This document shows, in pieces, positions 23,221 through 35,081 of a DNA stretch of 64,000 bases; the stretch's first letter is position 1, and every line of letters begins with the position of its first letter. The stretch comes from Ypsolopha sequella (Eukaryota; Arthropoda; Insecta; Lepidoptera; Ypsolophidae). The notes under the pieces were generated by a model, which had not been told where the DNA came from, did not search any database, and saw only the letters and a list, made by a program, of their open reading frames with translations. The stretch is from positions 17,375,280 through 17,439,279 of the forward strand of contig OW203998.1 in assembly GCA_934047225.1 (NCBI GenBank). The letters run 5' to 3'. The translations under genes and the position numbers were made by a program.

Positions 23221-23400
23221 GAGCGGTTTCGCAGCCGGATTGTGAAAAACCCGCCTTTTTCTACTTAATCGAAACAGAACACTTAAATTTAAAATTCACT
23301 CAATAGTTATTCAATAAAACCATATTACCCATGAATACATGGCACCATCGCAAAGTTTCCATTGGTTTCTGTAAATTAGAATTTCAAAATTTTTCAAAAT
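23221..23400 (+). repeat. Interspersed repeat family R-C
   Basis: Begins GAGCGGTTTCGCAGCCGGAT and continues TGTGAAAAACCCGCCTTTTT. It matches copies at 61368 and 62341 in the same orientation, and at 9000-9150 inverted. Confidence 0.65.
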
Positions 23401-23429
23401 CAAATTTTCTTTTTACGGGGATAATTTAC

Positions 23430-24435
23430 TTGCAAGAAGATATATACTTGCGAAGTTTAAACTGGAATCACCTAAACGCGGGTTGTTCAAAACAATTTTA
23501 ACAATTTTCATGCAATAAAATTATTGAATGTGGTATGTCATTTGAAAGGTAATTTTATTGGCTTTCGAATGAGTAAAGAAAATAATTTTGGTTTTTATTT
23601 CCTTATTTTAAGATTGTTTTATTTAATTATTTATTTTTCCTTCTTAAATCTATCTTTACAAGTTTGCACTCAAAACGATAGCGTAAACAAAAACAAATCA
23701 TGGCTATACATACACATAAAAAAAGAAAAAAGAGAAATATAAAGAAAAAAAAATAATACTGAACAAACACTTTAGAAAAATATAAACAATAACTTAATGC
23801 TAACATAAATTTTCACTGTCCACTCGCTGACAGCCGTCCCTCGAACTTCTCTGAGCCGCTGCTAGATGTCAACACCGGGCAGGTGTCGATTCCGGAGCGA
23901 AGTAGACACAATTAAACGGTTATCTATCACAGAAGTGCATCGCTGTTGGCCAGAACCTGGTCTTCGCACTAATTTTCCAGTCTCCCTGAACCTCTTGTAT
24001 ATGTTTGAGACACAAGACTGACACAAGCGAAGATGACGAGCGATAGTACGCTGAGACAACCCTTGCCGGATTAGGATGACGATTTGGCCGGCTTCTGCAG
24101 GTGTGGTATCCATTTTCTTTACTTTCTGTGTTCCCAGCGGCGTGAATTATTGGGCTTGTGACAATTTTTTTTACATCCCGCCCTTTTTATAGGGTTTCCG
24201 GACTTCCAAACCATATTTTGTTTTATTTTAAAAATTAATGACTTTTGTTTTTACGTTCCATGACATAAGCTGTTTTGATATGATATCAAAAGAGGTTGAA
24301 AGCCAATAAAATTACCTTTCAAATGATATATTCTATAATTTTATTGCATGAAAATTGCTAAAATTGTTTTGAGCAACCCCCGTTTATGTGATTCCAGTTT
24401 AAAGCTCGCAAGTGTACATATATTTCCTTGCAAAT
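23430..24435 (-). mobile_element. Tc1/mariner-type element, internally deleted, with long terminal inverted repeats
   Basis: The left arm (about 23430-23565) and right arm (about 24295-24435) are inverted repeats of some 130-140 bp. They share TTTAAACTGGAATCAC, CATGCAATAAAATTAT and GAAAGGTAATTTTATTGGC. Between them lies the N-terminal part of a Tc1-like transposase on the minus strand. The total of about 1.0 kb is shorter than a full Tc1-like element, so most of the transposase core is gone. TA flanks could not be fixed precisely. Confidence 0.75.
23862..24113 (-). pseudogene. Tc1-like transposase, N-terminal helix-turn-helix fragment
   Basis: The 83-residue frame begins MDTTPAEAGQIVILIRQGLS. 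It contains two helices of the DNA-binding domain (LSQRTIARHLRLCQSCVSNI, YKRFRETG) and the linker RRPGSGQQR, all typical of Tc1-family transposases. It ends at an in-frame TAG. The same frame continues beyond the stop with QRLREVRGTAVSEWTVK, still family-like, before the similarity ends. The DDE catalytic domain is absent, so the product could bind DNA at most. Confidence 0.8.
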
Positions 24436-27395
24436 GTATGAAACTGTATGCACTGATGAATTTTGGGGTTATCATGTTAATTGCAATTGGCTCACCATAA
24501 TTGTGTTATGAAACATCTAACTCGGTTTTTTTATAGCAGATATCGTTGGTCATATTAACGGATGCCCACCTTTAAGACACTTTTTACCTGTACTGTAAAA
24601 CAGAGAATATAAAGTATTATGCCGCAAGTGTCATTTGAAAAGATGCAAGATGTAAGCGGCCTGCATTTAACATACTGTTTAAAATATAATTTATACGAAA
24701 AATCAAAAAATCTTATTTTCAAACCGGTTTCACCGAAAACCGAGATCTTTGATAAGAAACCCTTAAAGACACCGGGTTTTAATTTTGGCCGGTTTTGCAT
24801 TCCCTAATACAACTACCCAATGTATGGGAATTGCAAATTGTAACTAGTAGTTTCGTGGAGTTGGCCGTAGTACAAAAGATGAGTAAAGTTCAGTTCTGTT
24901 AATTATAAGTTGTGATGAATGATGAAATCTTTGCAGAACCATAATTGCGTTAGTTCTGCTGAAATAATAGATTGCGCTATAAGACTAATTAATATAAATT
25001 ATGAGCTAAGGAGAAACTTGCGTATTACCACACTTTTTTAAGCATGAGTTCGTGAACAATTATCTTTATTGCAGGTCTGTAAGAGTTTAGCCATATAATG
25101 AACGTTATTGGTAATAATAGTGCGGGCTATTCGGAATAAATTAGCTTGTACTAAATGGAACTGTCCGTATTATTTTGTGTTTTTGCAAGGATATAATGTC
25201 CTGCAGACTATATTTAACTTTTACACTAACAAATTTGATTGTAGTAACAAATAGAATCTTCCGTCAGAAAAGTGCCTGTAATTGTATAGTTATACATACA
25301 ATATAGGAATATATAGGTATAAAAACCCTATGTTTTTTTCATATGCTAAAATCATGCGATGTATAAACCATTCGAAACGCTATCAGGTAACATACAAAAG
25401 TAACATTTGACATTTCCCGAATGCATGAAACAGTGAAAAAACATGTAAAATGTTTTTCAATCTAAATATAATTTCATCTAAATATTTTACCCAAAATCCG
25501 AAAACGAAACTGGTTGGGTGTAGTGAGAAAAATAATCCTGCACTGAAAAAAATCCTGGCTAATTAAGTTGAAATCATGCTTGATTGAAGAAAATATGAAT
25601 GAATCTTTAAAGAAAATATCAGAAATAAGTAAATCTAAAATGATTGCACTTTTATCAAGTCGACAATGTTCAATTTCATTAATTTATTTTATTTATTTCA
25701 GGAACATAGTGTGTTCTATCATTCACTTGATTAATTCTATGAAGTACCTTTATCAATGTTACACTCCGCAATTAATTGATATAATAAAGTTGCTTTTTAA
25801 TTTACTTGAAAAGGCATATTTAATTTAATAATCGAAATATTATAAAAAAGATCAACGTGTTTGATAGACAGATAATAGTTTTAAACATACAAGAAAGAAC
25901 ATAGACCTTTTCAAGTAGTTTGATAGCTCATAATACTTTGATGTTAATTCTAATAAGTTAAACAATATATTAAACCGACGTAAATGATAGGAAATCGGTT
26001 TTTGTATTGATTCCTGTATTTCGATATAAATTTTTTTTTGCTTGGTCACTATAAGTATCAGTGGGATGTATGCGAGAGTATAAGGACTCACAACATATGT
26101 CAGTTCTTGTTTGGACTCGCGTTTGGTTTAGCACTACTTCTTGCAATCAGACTAAATATATAAAATATAGGTAAAACAAATAGTACAAACAAAATAAGTA
26201 TGTCAGGTTTCATTGTAGTTACAAGTATAATAAAACTTTCTCGTTTAAAGCTTCATTTACTTTACACAATTATATAAATGACAATAATACAATCACCAAA
26301 GCAATTCATTAATATTATAATTTTTTTTTGTAATATGTACACAGCTGTGGCTATCGCGATAACAATCAGACCTGATCAAGTTGACAATTACTTATTTTAA
26401 TCTACTGTTTGAATCTTCGAGGGTGGACTGTTTGGTTGTAGATCACAATAAAAGACGATTTTATAGAAACAACTTTGAGGAGCTTTAATGCGCTTAGTAT
26501 ACGGTACAACGATCACAAAAACAAGAGAGAGACAAGCCCAGTCTGACGGAAATGAAAACAAAAATCATAAACGACAACTTACCAATAAAAATAAAAGTAT
26601 TTTTGTTGCCATCAACATCTACAATGACTGCTTGTTACACTTTGAATTGTTTTGAATTTGAATTTGAATTATTACTTAAGATGACTTTATTGTCGGAATC
26701 ATAAAATTTTATGCTCTCGTATATAAATAAGTGAACTTAATAGTCAACAACATTTTAATAACAAATGTTAACAAGTTTTTTTTTTCAGTGTGTGAACAAG
26801 TACAAATGTCTTATTTCAAGAAAGATAAGTTCCATCAAGTGCCACAAAAATCACAACTATCAACATTTTCATAGAAATTTTGGAACGATTTTGGTGCAAA
26901 TACAGAGTGCTTAAAATTAAATATGCCGCCTTGGGCATAAAAATACACAGAGCTCTCGAAGACGGTAAACTTGGCCAAAAGTTACTTTGCCTATACATAA
27001 CTGAGCTCAACGGACTTAAGAGTTGTTTTGTAACTTAGTTGATTTACACCATTAGTTGAATTCATTGTTCATCGATTTAGCTGGAAATGTAAAGCGAATA
27101 TTTACAGCAAGTCAAACTTCTTTAAAAGCTTGCCTAAACGACAAACTGTTTTAAAATAAATTATGTCTCCGGTAAAATTTACAATTTCATATCTAGTTAG
27201 TAGCTGCATAAACAGTAAAATTGTTATTAAAGCTGCAAGAATTGGCTATAAAAATCATTTAGTAAAATTAGTTGTAAATATATTGTAAGGTTTTAATTTA
27301 TTTTATTTTATTATTTATTTTTAAGGAAACAAGGAGAAATACTTAAATTTATAAATAAAACACTAATATACATACATATTCCAACAAAGTTTCCA
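24436..27395. other. AT-rich intergenic DNA with repeat scraps
   Basis: 24640-24806 shares segments with the foldback at 29305-29827 (CAAACCGGTTTCACCGAAAA, TTTTGCATTCCCTAAT). 26640-26668 is a TTTGAA-type tail (GAATTTGAATTTGAATT) like that of the LINE at 13.5 kb, but without recognisable LINE sequence beside it. No gene is supported. Confidence 0.4.
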
Positions 27396-27401
27396 TTGAT
27401 A

Positions 27402-27780
27402 GGGGTCGTCCATTAATCACGTGAGACTCGAAAGGCCCCCCTTCGGGGTTCGAAAGGGGGTTCGGAAAAAAACACCAAATGTCACAAGGGGGGAGGGGGG
27501 GATATAGTGAGATATCACGTGTATTAATTTTTTCTTTGAACGCGCAATTTTTAAACCGAAAAACGGTGCGTGACCTTGACTCGCTGTTGCTAAGCAACGG
27601 TCTTTATGACATCAAAACTGGGATCGTAATTTAATTCTAAATTTTTTGATATACTTTGTACCAAATACACGTGATTTTGGGTAGGGGGAGGGGTAGTCTA
27701 AATCCTCACCACGTATCACCTTGGGGGAAGGGGGGGTTAAAAAGTTGCTAAAAAACATCACGTGATTAATGGACGGCCCC
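27402..27780. mobile_element. MITE with GGGGTCGTCCATTAATCACG ends
   Basis: Terminal inverted repeats of about 24 bp lie at 27402-27425 and 27757-27780. They differ at one position near the tip (GGGGTCGTCC versus GGGGCCGTCC). ATA flanks both ends (27399-27401 and 27781-27783), consistent with a 3-bp target duplication, as in PIF/Harbinger-type elements. The interior holds G-runs and no transposase. The superfamily assignment is tentative. Confidence 0.65.
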
Positions 27781-28279
27781 ATAGATAAACAATGATATCG
27801 TCGATAGTTACAGTCGATTATAGAAAAATAATAGATAATATGTGGGCACTTATAGCTATAACAGAATATAAAGCATGCACCTAAAATTTAAATATAAATA
27901 CGGCAAAACAGATAGGTACTCTAAGGCAGAATTATTAGTTACTGAGAAAAGACAGAACCCTTTTCATTAGGATCAGATTTAGGATCAGAAAGGTAACATT
28001 TCATAATAACTTTGTATCAAATATGATTACCTTTCCCGGATATCCATTAATGGCTATGTCTGAAGCAAAATCTGTAATAATAGTATCGAATGAGCCGTAT
28101 TCTGAATTCTTGAATAGCCTTTGTAACCTTCGGTTCTGAAAATGCTGAAACATTATGTTGGCTAGCACTATAACTTCGATTTTATTACTATTGATCTTAA
28201 AACTTAAAAATCTGACCACAGCATACTGCCATAGTCACGTTTATTTTTGGATAGCTTATGATAGGCTACAAATTCCCCT

Positions 28280-28700
28280 GTCCGTTGTTTTTGAAAAAAA
28301 CGTTAAGAGGCTATGCGAATTTCATTTTTGTCACTGTCACTCCAAGAGAGAAAAATCGCGCAGTGCGAGAGGGGCGGATTCAGGGCAAAAGGGAAAAAAG
28401 TTGGTTTTATATTTTTATTAAGAAAAACTAAAATAGCTACCAAAATTTCAAAAATCAAATCTTTGAGTTCTGTACATGGTTCCTATTCGTCAAACGAGGA
28501 GAAAAAGTATGTTTGAAGACCTCATTTCAACAATTATTTCTATCGAGGAAAATTTATCCAAACATGTTTTCCAATTTCAAAACCCTAGATTATATAGTCA
28601 AAATGCATATACCAAAATGTAAAATGTTCCGTGTATTTCATGAAATACACAGAAAAGAAACACCCGTATTTTTTTCGCATATCGCCTTAAACGAGGACGG
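28280..28700 (+). repeat. Interspersed repeat family R-B, copy 2
   Basis: The reverse complement matches 2370-2780. It runs from AAAACGTTAAGAGGCTATGC to CATGAAATACACAGAAAAGA. The ORFs over it are not conserved between copies. Confidence 0.6.
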
Positions 28701-29126
28701 GGCGAAGACGTATCGCCCCTTTTAAGTCACCTCTTCCCAGCGTCATCCAAAAATTACTCTGTTGAAAAAGTTAAAATTATGAAAAAAATATATAATGTTA
28801 GTTAAACTATAAAAAACAACTTTATTTTAGGAAATTATTCTCGCGTATAAGAAACAGCATGAAAATGTTGTTGATTTAGTGAAATTGTTTATTTATTTGA
28901 AACCTCTTATTGTATTTGTATTTCTTGCACTAAAATGCAAGGAAAATATTGCTTGGAAAAATAATGTATGCAAATTTTTTTTCCGTCTATCGCGTCCATG
29001 TTAAAATGTATTATTTTCTCCTATTTAGCGCTATCCAGAGACCCAGTGACGTCGTAATGCAGTGCACGCTAATATGAACGTTATTTCAATATAGTTTCTG
29101 TCGATATTAGTACCGATACAGTGGGT

Positions 29127-29278
29127 CTACCGCGTAATTCTCATTTTCATCAACATCAACTTGAGATTGAAATTTGACGTGCGTGCGACGACGCCCGCCT
29201 AACGTGCCATCTCTTTTGCACGCGTTGAATTTCGCACGCATTTGCTTGAAGTTGATACAAATGAGAATTACGCGGTAG
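29127..29278. mobile_element. Short foldback MITE
   Basis: Inverted ends CTACCGCGTAATTCTCATTT (29127) and AATGAGAATTACGCGGTAG (ending 29278) bound a CpG-rich 152-bp interior. Inner arms CAACTT / AAGTTGAT continue the pairing. No ORF of interest. Confidence 0.65.
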
Positions 29279-29304
29279 AGCCCCAGGTCGACTCAAGGTC
29301 GTTT

Positions 29305-29827
29305 CAAAAAACCGGTTTTCGGTTAAACCGGTTTGAAAGTAAGATTTTTTTATCCTTAGCATAAATTATATTTTTAAACTGCATGTGAAATTCAGGCCAT
29401 CTACATCTTGCATCTTTACAATTCCTAAATAGAAACGTACCTATTAAAAGAAAATACATATTTAATATTTATCACGCATGAAATATTAAATACGTATTTT
29501 CTTTCAATAAATTATTTAAATATTTATTTTAAAATACAAAACCAAAATTATAATTCTTCATAAACTAATTTAATAACGACACTGAAAATCTTTTAAGCAA
29601 TAATCTAGGCATACAAACTCTTTCATAAATAAACTCTAACTTTTAAAATGAAACCATACCTGAGCTACACAATGCTTTTCAAAACTTAAACCTTAATTAA
29701 AATAATATAGCGTATTTATTTTAAAACATAAACAAAAAACCGAAAACGTGAAAAAATAAACTGAGTTTTTTATAAATGCTGAAAAGCCGGTTTTTCGGTT
29801 TTCGGTGAAACCGGTTCGCATTCCCTA
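29305..29827. mobile_element. Foldback element with ACCGGTTTTCGGT ends
   Basis: The left end AAAACCGGTTTTCGGTTAAA (29307) mirrors the right end GGTTTTCGGTGAAACCGG (29795-29815). The right end is followed by TTCGCATTCCCTAATT. A partial relative is at 24640-24806. Confidence 0.5.
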
Positions 29828-29839
29828 ATTCCGAGCATT

Positions 29840-32570
29840 TCAGAGTCCCGCATGCAGTGCCATGACGTGTCACCGCGCCCGGTCTCTACTAATATGTTTC
29901 TTTAGGAAAGTTGTTCATTATCCTTCTAAAGCCCAGACTTTTTAATCAAAAAAATTGGCTTTCTTCTCAGTCCTTCTAGTTATATTGGTAAAAGTACCTG
30001 GGTCGTAGGGATCAAAAAAATATTAATTGTTTGTCGTAAAAATTGCTCTGAACTTGAACTTATTGAAGTGGAGGTCCTTTTAAAAGGGCTTTTGTACAGG
30101 CTTCTCAGGCTCTCAGACAGGGTTCCGTACCACCACACAATATGGGTACAGAATCCTTAAAACATTATGGTAAATAATTCCACTTGCAGTTACGCAAGTA
30201 CCAACTTAACTTAACACTTACAATCTATTAAACTCTAGAAAATCATCTAAAGGGTCTAATTAAGTTGGTCATTTAACTCCCTAAATAAATAAATATTTGT
30301 GATGTTCAGATCCTTTTCCCATGTATGTGGTATAAACCTGAAAAATTTTTTTTTTGTTTCTAAGTCAACTGGAACTGCCCTGCTTTGATTCCCTTGAGAG
30401 GTACAAACATTTATATGAAATTGATTAAATTAAGTCAAGGGTAAAGTGCAATTCCTTTTTTTCGCGTCAAGCTACAAGCCTGATTTTCTTACAGCATCAT
30501 ATGGCCGTAGATTTCTGTAGTAAGCAGCAGTTTCAATTGATATCTCATACAGGGCCCGAGCAAAAGGGTCTTGACAGACAGACAGATGGACAACAAAGTG
30601 ATCCTATAAGGGGTTTATTTTTAAAAACGGCTTCGACGATTTTCCGCTGTATCGCCGCAAGTAACTTAAGGTGTTTTCAGTTGTACCAAGGACAGGTTTT
30701 TCGACTTAACTCTAAAAAGATCAACCCACCTTGTTACTCAATCTCTCAGCGATTGCGAACTACTTGCGCCTCTTCTATCAGTATTGATCAAAGAAAAATC
30801 CGTAGGCCCCTTTCACCCGTATTGCTCTGGTAATAAGAACGTTTTTTTTTATCTCGGTAGTACACTTTTCTCTTGTCTCTTTTTATCGAGTTCTGAAAGT
30901 TGATGAGTGTCGTCACTTTAGTTCGGAGATTCATTTTATGATTTCCTTTTATCTCGTTTAGGCTATTATCGTTTAATGTAACGGGTTGTGTGAGGGTTCG
31001 GATTTAAGGGGCTTATCCCGACTTGTATATTTTCCAATTCATTTTAAACCATGAAATTGTGATATTTTTTGTCTAAAAAAAAAGTATTTTAGATACTTAC
31101 ATCTTTTCTGGAGACCTTTTTGTGATTCAAAACGCAATACGTCATATTTAGCTCGATCGAAAAAAAAACAGAAGCTTAGTCCTTTTTCACGTTTTATACA
31201 AAATTTTATGTTCTATCAAAAATTATATGAAAATTGCAGGAAATTAAATAAAAGTTAATTAAGTAAATACTTAAGCGGATACAGTCTTGAAATTTTCACC
31301 GTAAAAACGTTTTTTGAGTGAGAAACGTGTTTTTGAGAACACGGGATATTTTTTTTATTTTTCGCGATATTCGGTTGTCGTAACAGCCAAGGCTTAGAGC
31401 GTGCTATTTTAGACAATAATGAAATGTCACAGAGGTCAGTTCTACTCTCCTTGATGCTCAATGTCAGGGATAAGTGGCCCTGTTAAGATCTGGATAAAAT
31501 CTAGATAAGATGGCTGATAAAGAGTCAGTGGTTGAGCAATCTGCTGGCAATCGAAAAGTCTCGATAACTTTTAATTTCTCTTCTAAGATTTTCGTCTAAG
31601 ATTAACTTTTCTTTTGTGTTTCCAACGCAGTGATATATGTGAAGGAAAATGTCGGTGAGGTTATATGTACGATTACTTAAAGGTTGGATTTCGAGCTAGG
31701 ATATAAGCCCAGTTTTTAGGGTTCGGAAAGATGTAAGCCGTGATGGTTTATAATTTATACTAACGGTTGTTACCCGGTGAAACTTAGATGTATCCCCGTT
31801 AAGAATGAAACAGTACTCTTACTAAAGCAATATTAATATTTGCAAATATTTGTTCAAGCCTGAGCCAATCTGTATGAAAATCAACATATCACTTTGATGA
31901 TTTAGCGAAATGGATTTATAGCATCTTTTTTCTGATCTCTAAGAAAAATTAATGCACAAAAGCAATAGATAAACCTTCAAACCTTTATTTAAAAAAACTT
32001 GTGTGCAAATTTCCGCGTGATACGTGAAGACCGAAAAATATACTATAATATATATGGTAACGCAACATTTAAATTATATGTTAATGCACATTCTGTTTGA
32101 ATTATACATATAGGTAAATACAGTTTAATACTTAAATAACATTGAAAACTAGATGATCTATAAATTTGAACTAATTATACCTACCTACAACTAAATAAAA
32201 AAGAAGCCAACTGGTAAACCCAACAGACTGATGGCATTTCCTCCTCCAGGATCCAGCCCTTGGATCTGGTCTAGGGTATTACATTTCTTAAAAGAATTTG
32301 GTTTTTATAATTGACCCTTTCAGTGTCATAAAAATACAGGTTTTTTTTACACATTTGTCCGTTTCGATTCCTGGTTTAGGCAGGTGATTTTTCTAAATTA
32401 TTTGATTGCAGTTTTTCTTTAAGTATTTCAAAATTAAAATAAAGATTCCTTTAAATAAAATTTGCTACCTTCAATACTCAGGGTACTCTCCATCCAGGGG
32501 GCAATCGTTTGATTCACCCTGTATAAAACCTGACAAAGCTGACTTTTAGGATTCAGGCAAGGGGTACCTA
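29840..32570. other. Intergenic DNA, no supported gene
   Basis: 30570-30605 (GACAGACAGACAGATGGACA, then ACAAAGTGATCCTATAAG) resembles a motif common in dispersed lepidopteran repeats. The ORFs at 30501-30833 and 31255-31461 show no known domain. Confidence 0.35.
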
Positions 32571-32571
32571 C

Positions 32572-32670
32572 CTTCAAATACGTCAATGCATCAAAAAATA
32601 AATTCTGTAAATCGTTTATCGTTCGAGTATACGTCCAATGTCCATCCACCGATTTAATATACCTAATCAT
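32572..32670 (-). CDS. Candidate first coding exon of an unknown gene
   Basis: On the minus strand an ATG at 32670 opens 33 codons (MIRYIKSVDGHWTYTRTIND, then LQNLFFDALTYLK). They end exactly at AAG followed by GTAGGT (32571-32566), a strong splice-donor match in phase 0. Upstream (32700-32880) the sequence is CpG-richer than its surroundings, with a TATAATTTATT-like box near 32865. This arrangement is what a real first exon looks like. I do not recognise the peptide and found no second exon. It could still be chance or an unrecognised repeat. Confidence 0.3.
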
Positions 32671-32679
32671 AAATAAACT

Positions 32680-33411
32680 CGCCAGTCTGTGACGCTATCA
32701 CTGCCCGCTTTCTACGTTATGCGGTCCAAATAAATGAACGCGCGTTCTCGCGGTCTGTGTGCAAGCTGTCGTCATCGCATTCAGTTCTACAAGGAAGAAG
32801 ACAGCGGAACGCAGTACGCGATATTTAATCTTAAACTTGTCCTCTTCATCGCTTTTCCACAAATAAATTATATGCCGCCGCATAACCTATTTCTATAGAC
32901 CAGGGGTACGTAGTAATACTTTATATTCTCTGCCAGGGGTCTCCAAACTTTTTTTCTTAAGGCTCCAGTCCCCTTAAAAATCAGTATTCTTGCAGAATTA
33001 TCAGAAAAGAAAGATTTTATTTTAGTTAGTAAGAAAGCAATAAATAAAATACATTTTACGTTAATTTATAGTGTGGAATTTGAAGATTTCAAAACTCTTT
33101 TTTTCCTTTACTTTAATGCTACTTTTAATAGGTTTTTTAGGCTTTAAACATACCTTTATTTATGTTATACGCGTTGAGAGTCTCATTCATGCACACGTCA
33201 CGTAAAAATTATGACAAAAACAAGAAATTTATTCAGGTAACATTTATTCCCATATCTTCAACAATAATCTTACCTGGTTACTTTTTTGGATAATACTTTA
33301 ATTTTCTTATTTCGAGTGCTTTAACTAGTTGTGATTTTATGAATTCAACCACTGATAAAATATTTTTTTTCTAGTAGAAAACTATCGTTTAGCGTAGTCA
33401 AATTTAAAACA
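32680..33411. other. Possible upstream region, then a hAT-like end
   Basis: At 32934, CAGGGGTCTCCAAACTTTTT resembles the end of a hAT-type transposon. A similar inverted end (AGTTTGGAGACTCCTG) lies at 43939-43954. Their 8-bp flanks do not match, so they are not shown to be one element. The rest has no assignable feature. Confidence 0.35.
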
Positions 33412-33416
33412 CGTAG

Positions 33417-33883
33417 TGTTCACGCTACACTACGTTACCAGCATGACGTTAGAACATGACGTGTCATTCGCGTGCGCATGCGCGGATGACCACTCCCCCC
33501 CCCCCCCGCCGCGCGCGGATCGAGGCGCGCGCGGGCGCTGGACTCTCTCTCTTCCGCCCGAAACGTGTCGACAGACACACGTATGCATACTCGCGTCGCG
33601 ACACAAACAATATCGCGTACCTAAAGTGTTGTGTTAGTACAAGTGCTGTGTACATCACTCCAACCAAGTGACTCCAAGACATCCCTGCACAGACGCCATC
33701 ACAACTAGCCCAACAAGGAAGGCTCAGCCCGCTCAGCGCATCCACCATCGGCCCGTCCACAGACATTCGAACCAGGTCAGCGCACCCACATTCTATATCC
33801 CACAATCTTTTTATTTACCCGTGTCACCTCATCCCATTATCCTCAAATCCCATCCGCCCTGCATCCTGTGGCCAGCGGCTACA
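33417..33883 (+). repeat. E1 5' LTR
   Basis: 467 bp, beginning TGTTCACG and ending GGCTACA. It matches the 3' LTR throughout except for 13 rather than 14 C residues in the C-run starting about 33495. No clear TATA box or AATAAA is visible. A CpG-rich, TCTCTCTC-bearing segment at about 33530-33560 may be the promoter region. Confidence 0.95.
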
Positions 33884-35081
33884 TTTTTGGCCCTTCGAAC
33901 CGTTACTGAACCAGCCCCCGTCGATTTATTACAGTCCATTTTCAATCCAAGAAAATTTTTGGTTTCTATCACCCCCCGCCTATCCCCCGCCGGCCCGTAA
34001 CTTTGTTTGAACCAGCCCCCGTCGATTTACTACAGTCCATTTTCACCCGGTTACATATTTTGCCCCCTTTCCCGGCAAAAAATATTTTGTGGTTTCGAAT
34101 ACCTATCGCGGGTAGATAATTAGAACCGCCGCCTGGAACATTCCATTTATCGGTTAGAACCGGCCCCCCCACGCCCCGTTACAGAATAAACTCAGTTTTG
34201 TTATTATTGTTCAGCTCAGATAATATAATTATATCCATTCAGCCCAATTGTTTACAGTCCACTATATATCTTTAGTAAATCTGCCCATTGTCAAAGATAG
34301 TTTCCGTATTTTGTGAGATAATTATATTTTTTTTTTTTGTGAGAGTATAAATTCGCTTTATTTCGTGCACTTACATACGTTACATATATATATACGTATT
34401 ACGTATATTACTAAAGCGTGATTTGCATTATTGGAGTGTCGTTTGGATCCGATTTCTGCGAGGTAAATACATTCTTTGTTTGTTTACACCCAACGAGGCA
34501 GTAGGTAGATATTTTGATCTAAAAATAGAATCGTCAACGACTGATGTTTTTTGTTGTAAGCAAGATCTAGCGTATTATTGTCTAACGCGTATTGTCGGCA
34601 CGTGATTTCAAGGCAAATAACATAAAAGTGAACAGGTTCATCAGCCCTTTTCGATATTTTTGTGTTGCGGTAATCTCACGTCGCAGTAATATATTGCCGG
34701 ACCGTTTATTTGTGTTATTGTCTGCTTTTTTACCCGGGTATATATATATAGCACAAATATAGTAAACAATTTGTTTTTTTTCTCTTCTCATCTCTGATCT
34801 TGTTGTTTGTGGTACACATATAGGGTGTTCCACGTTGGTTTATCAGCTCATATACAGGTTGTTTAAAATTTTTTTTTTTTTTTTTTTCCTTTCTCTCTCA
34901 TGTTTATTTAAGGGTTCCGTATTCCGTTTGAACATAGTCATTGTTGCTTCATCAGCGCAAGTGTCTCGGCTCTATTCATCTGTCTCATCAATTGTTTTAG
35001 TTGTACGTCCGCTCTTATAGTTTAGCTCAAACTCGTTGAGTGTTTTGTCTTAATAATCAACCACCTACTTACAGAATTAAG
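33884..35081 (+). other. E1 leader with an internal duplication
   Basis: A non-coding leader between the LTR and gag. GAACCAGCCCCCGTCGATTT followed by A(T/C)TACAGTCCATTTTCA occurs at 33908 and again at 34009, a partial tandem duplication of about 101 bp. A CTACTTACAG motif at about 35064-35073, just before the gag ATG, resembles a splice acceptor. T-runs and a TA-rich tract occupy 34320-34400 and 34730-34890. Confidence 0.6.
33888..33902 (+). promoter_or_regulatory. E1 candidate primer-binding site
   Basis: TGGCCCTTCGAACCG lies 4 bases (TTTT) after the 5' LTR. TGG is the expected complement of a tRNA CCA end. Element E2 has TGGTCCTTCGAACCG directly next to its 5' LTR, differing at one base. 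The primer tRNA is not identified, because TTCGAA sits closer to the end than a normal tRNA T-loop would. Confidence 0.6.

Noticed and set aside
33464..33805. ORFs over the E1 LTRs on both strands (also 40781-41152)
   Set aside because: They duplicate between the two LTRs, have no domain and lie in CpG-rich LTR DNA; treated as shadows.
35040..35081. Longer gag start at 35040
   Set aside because: The first codon is GTG, not ATG; the ATG at 35082 has a good context and is followed by Gag-like sequence.
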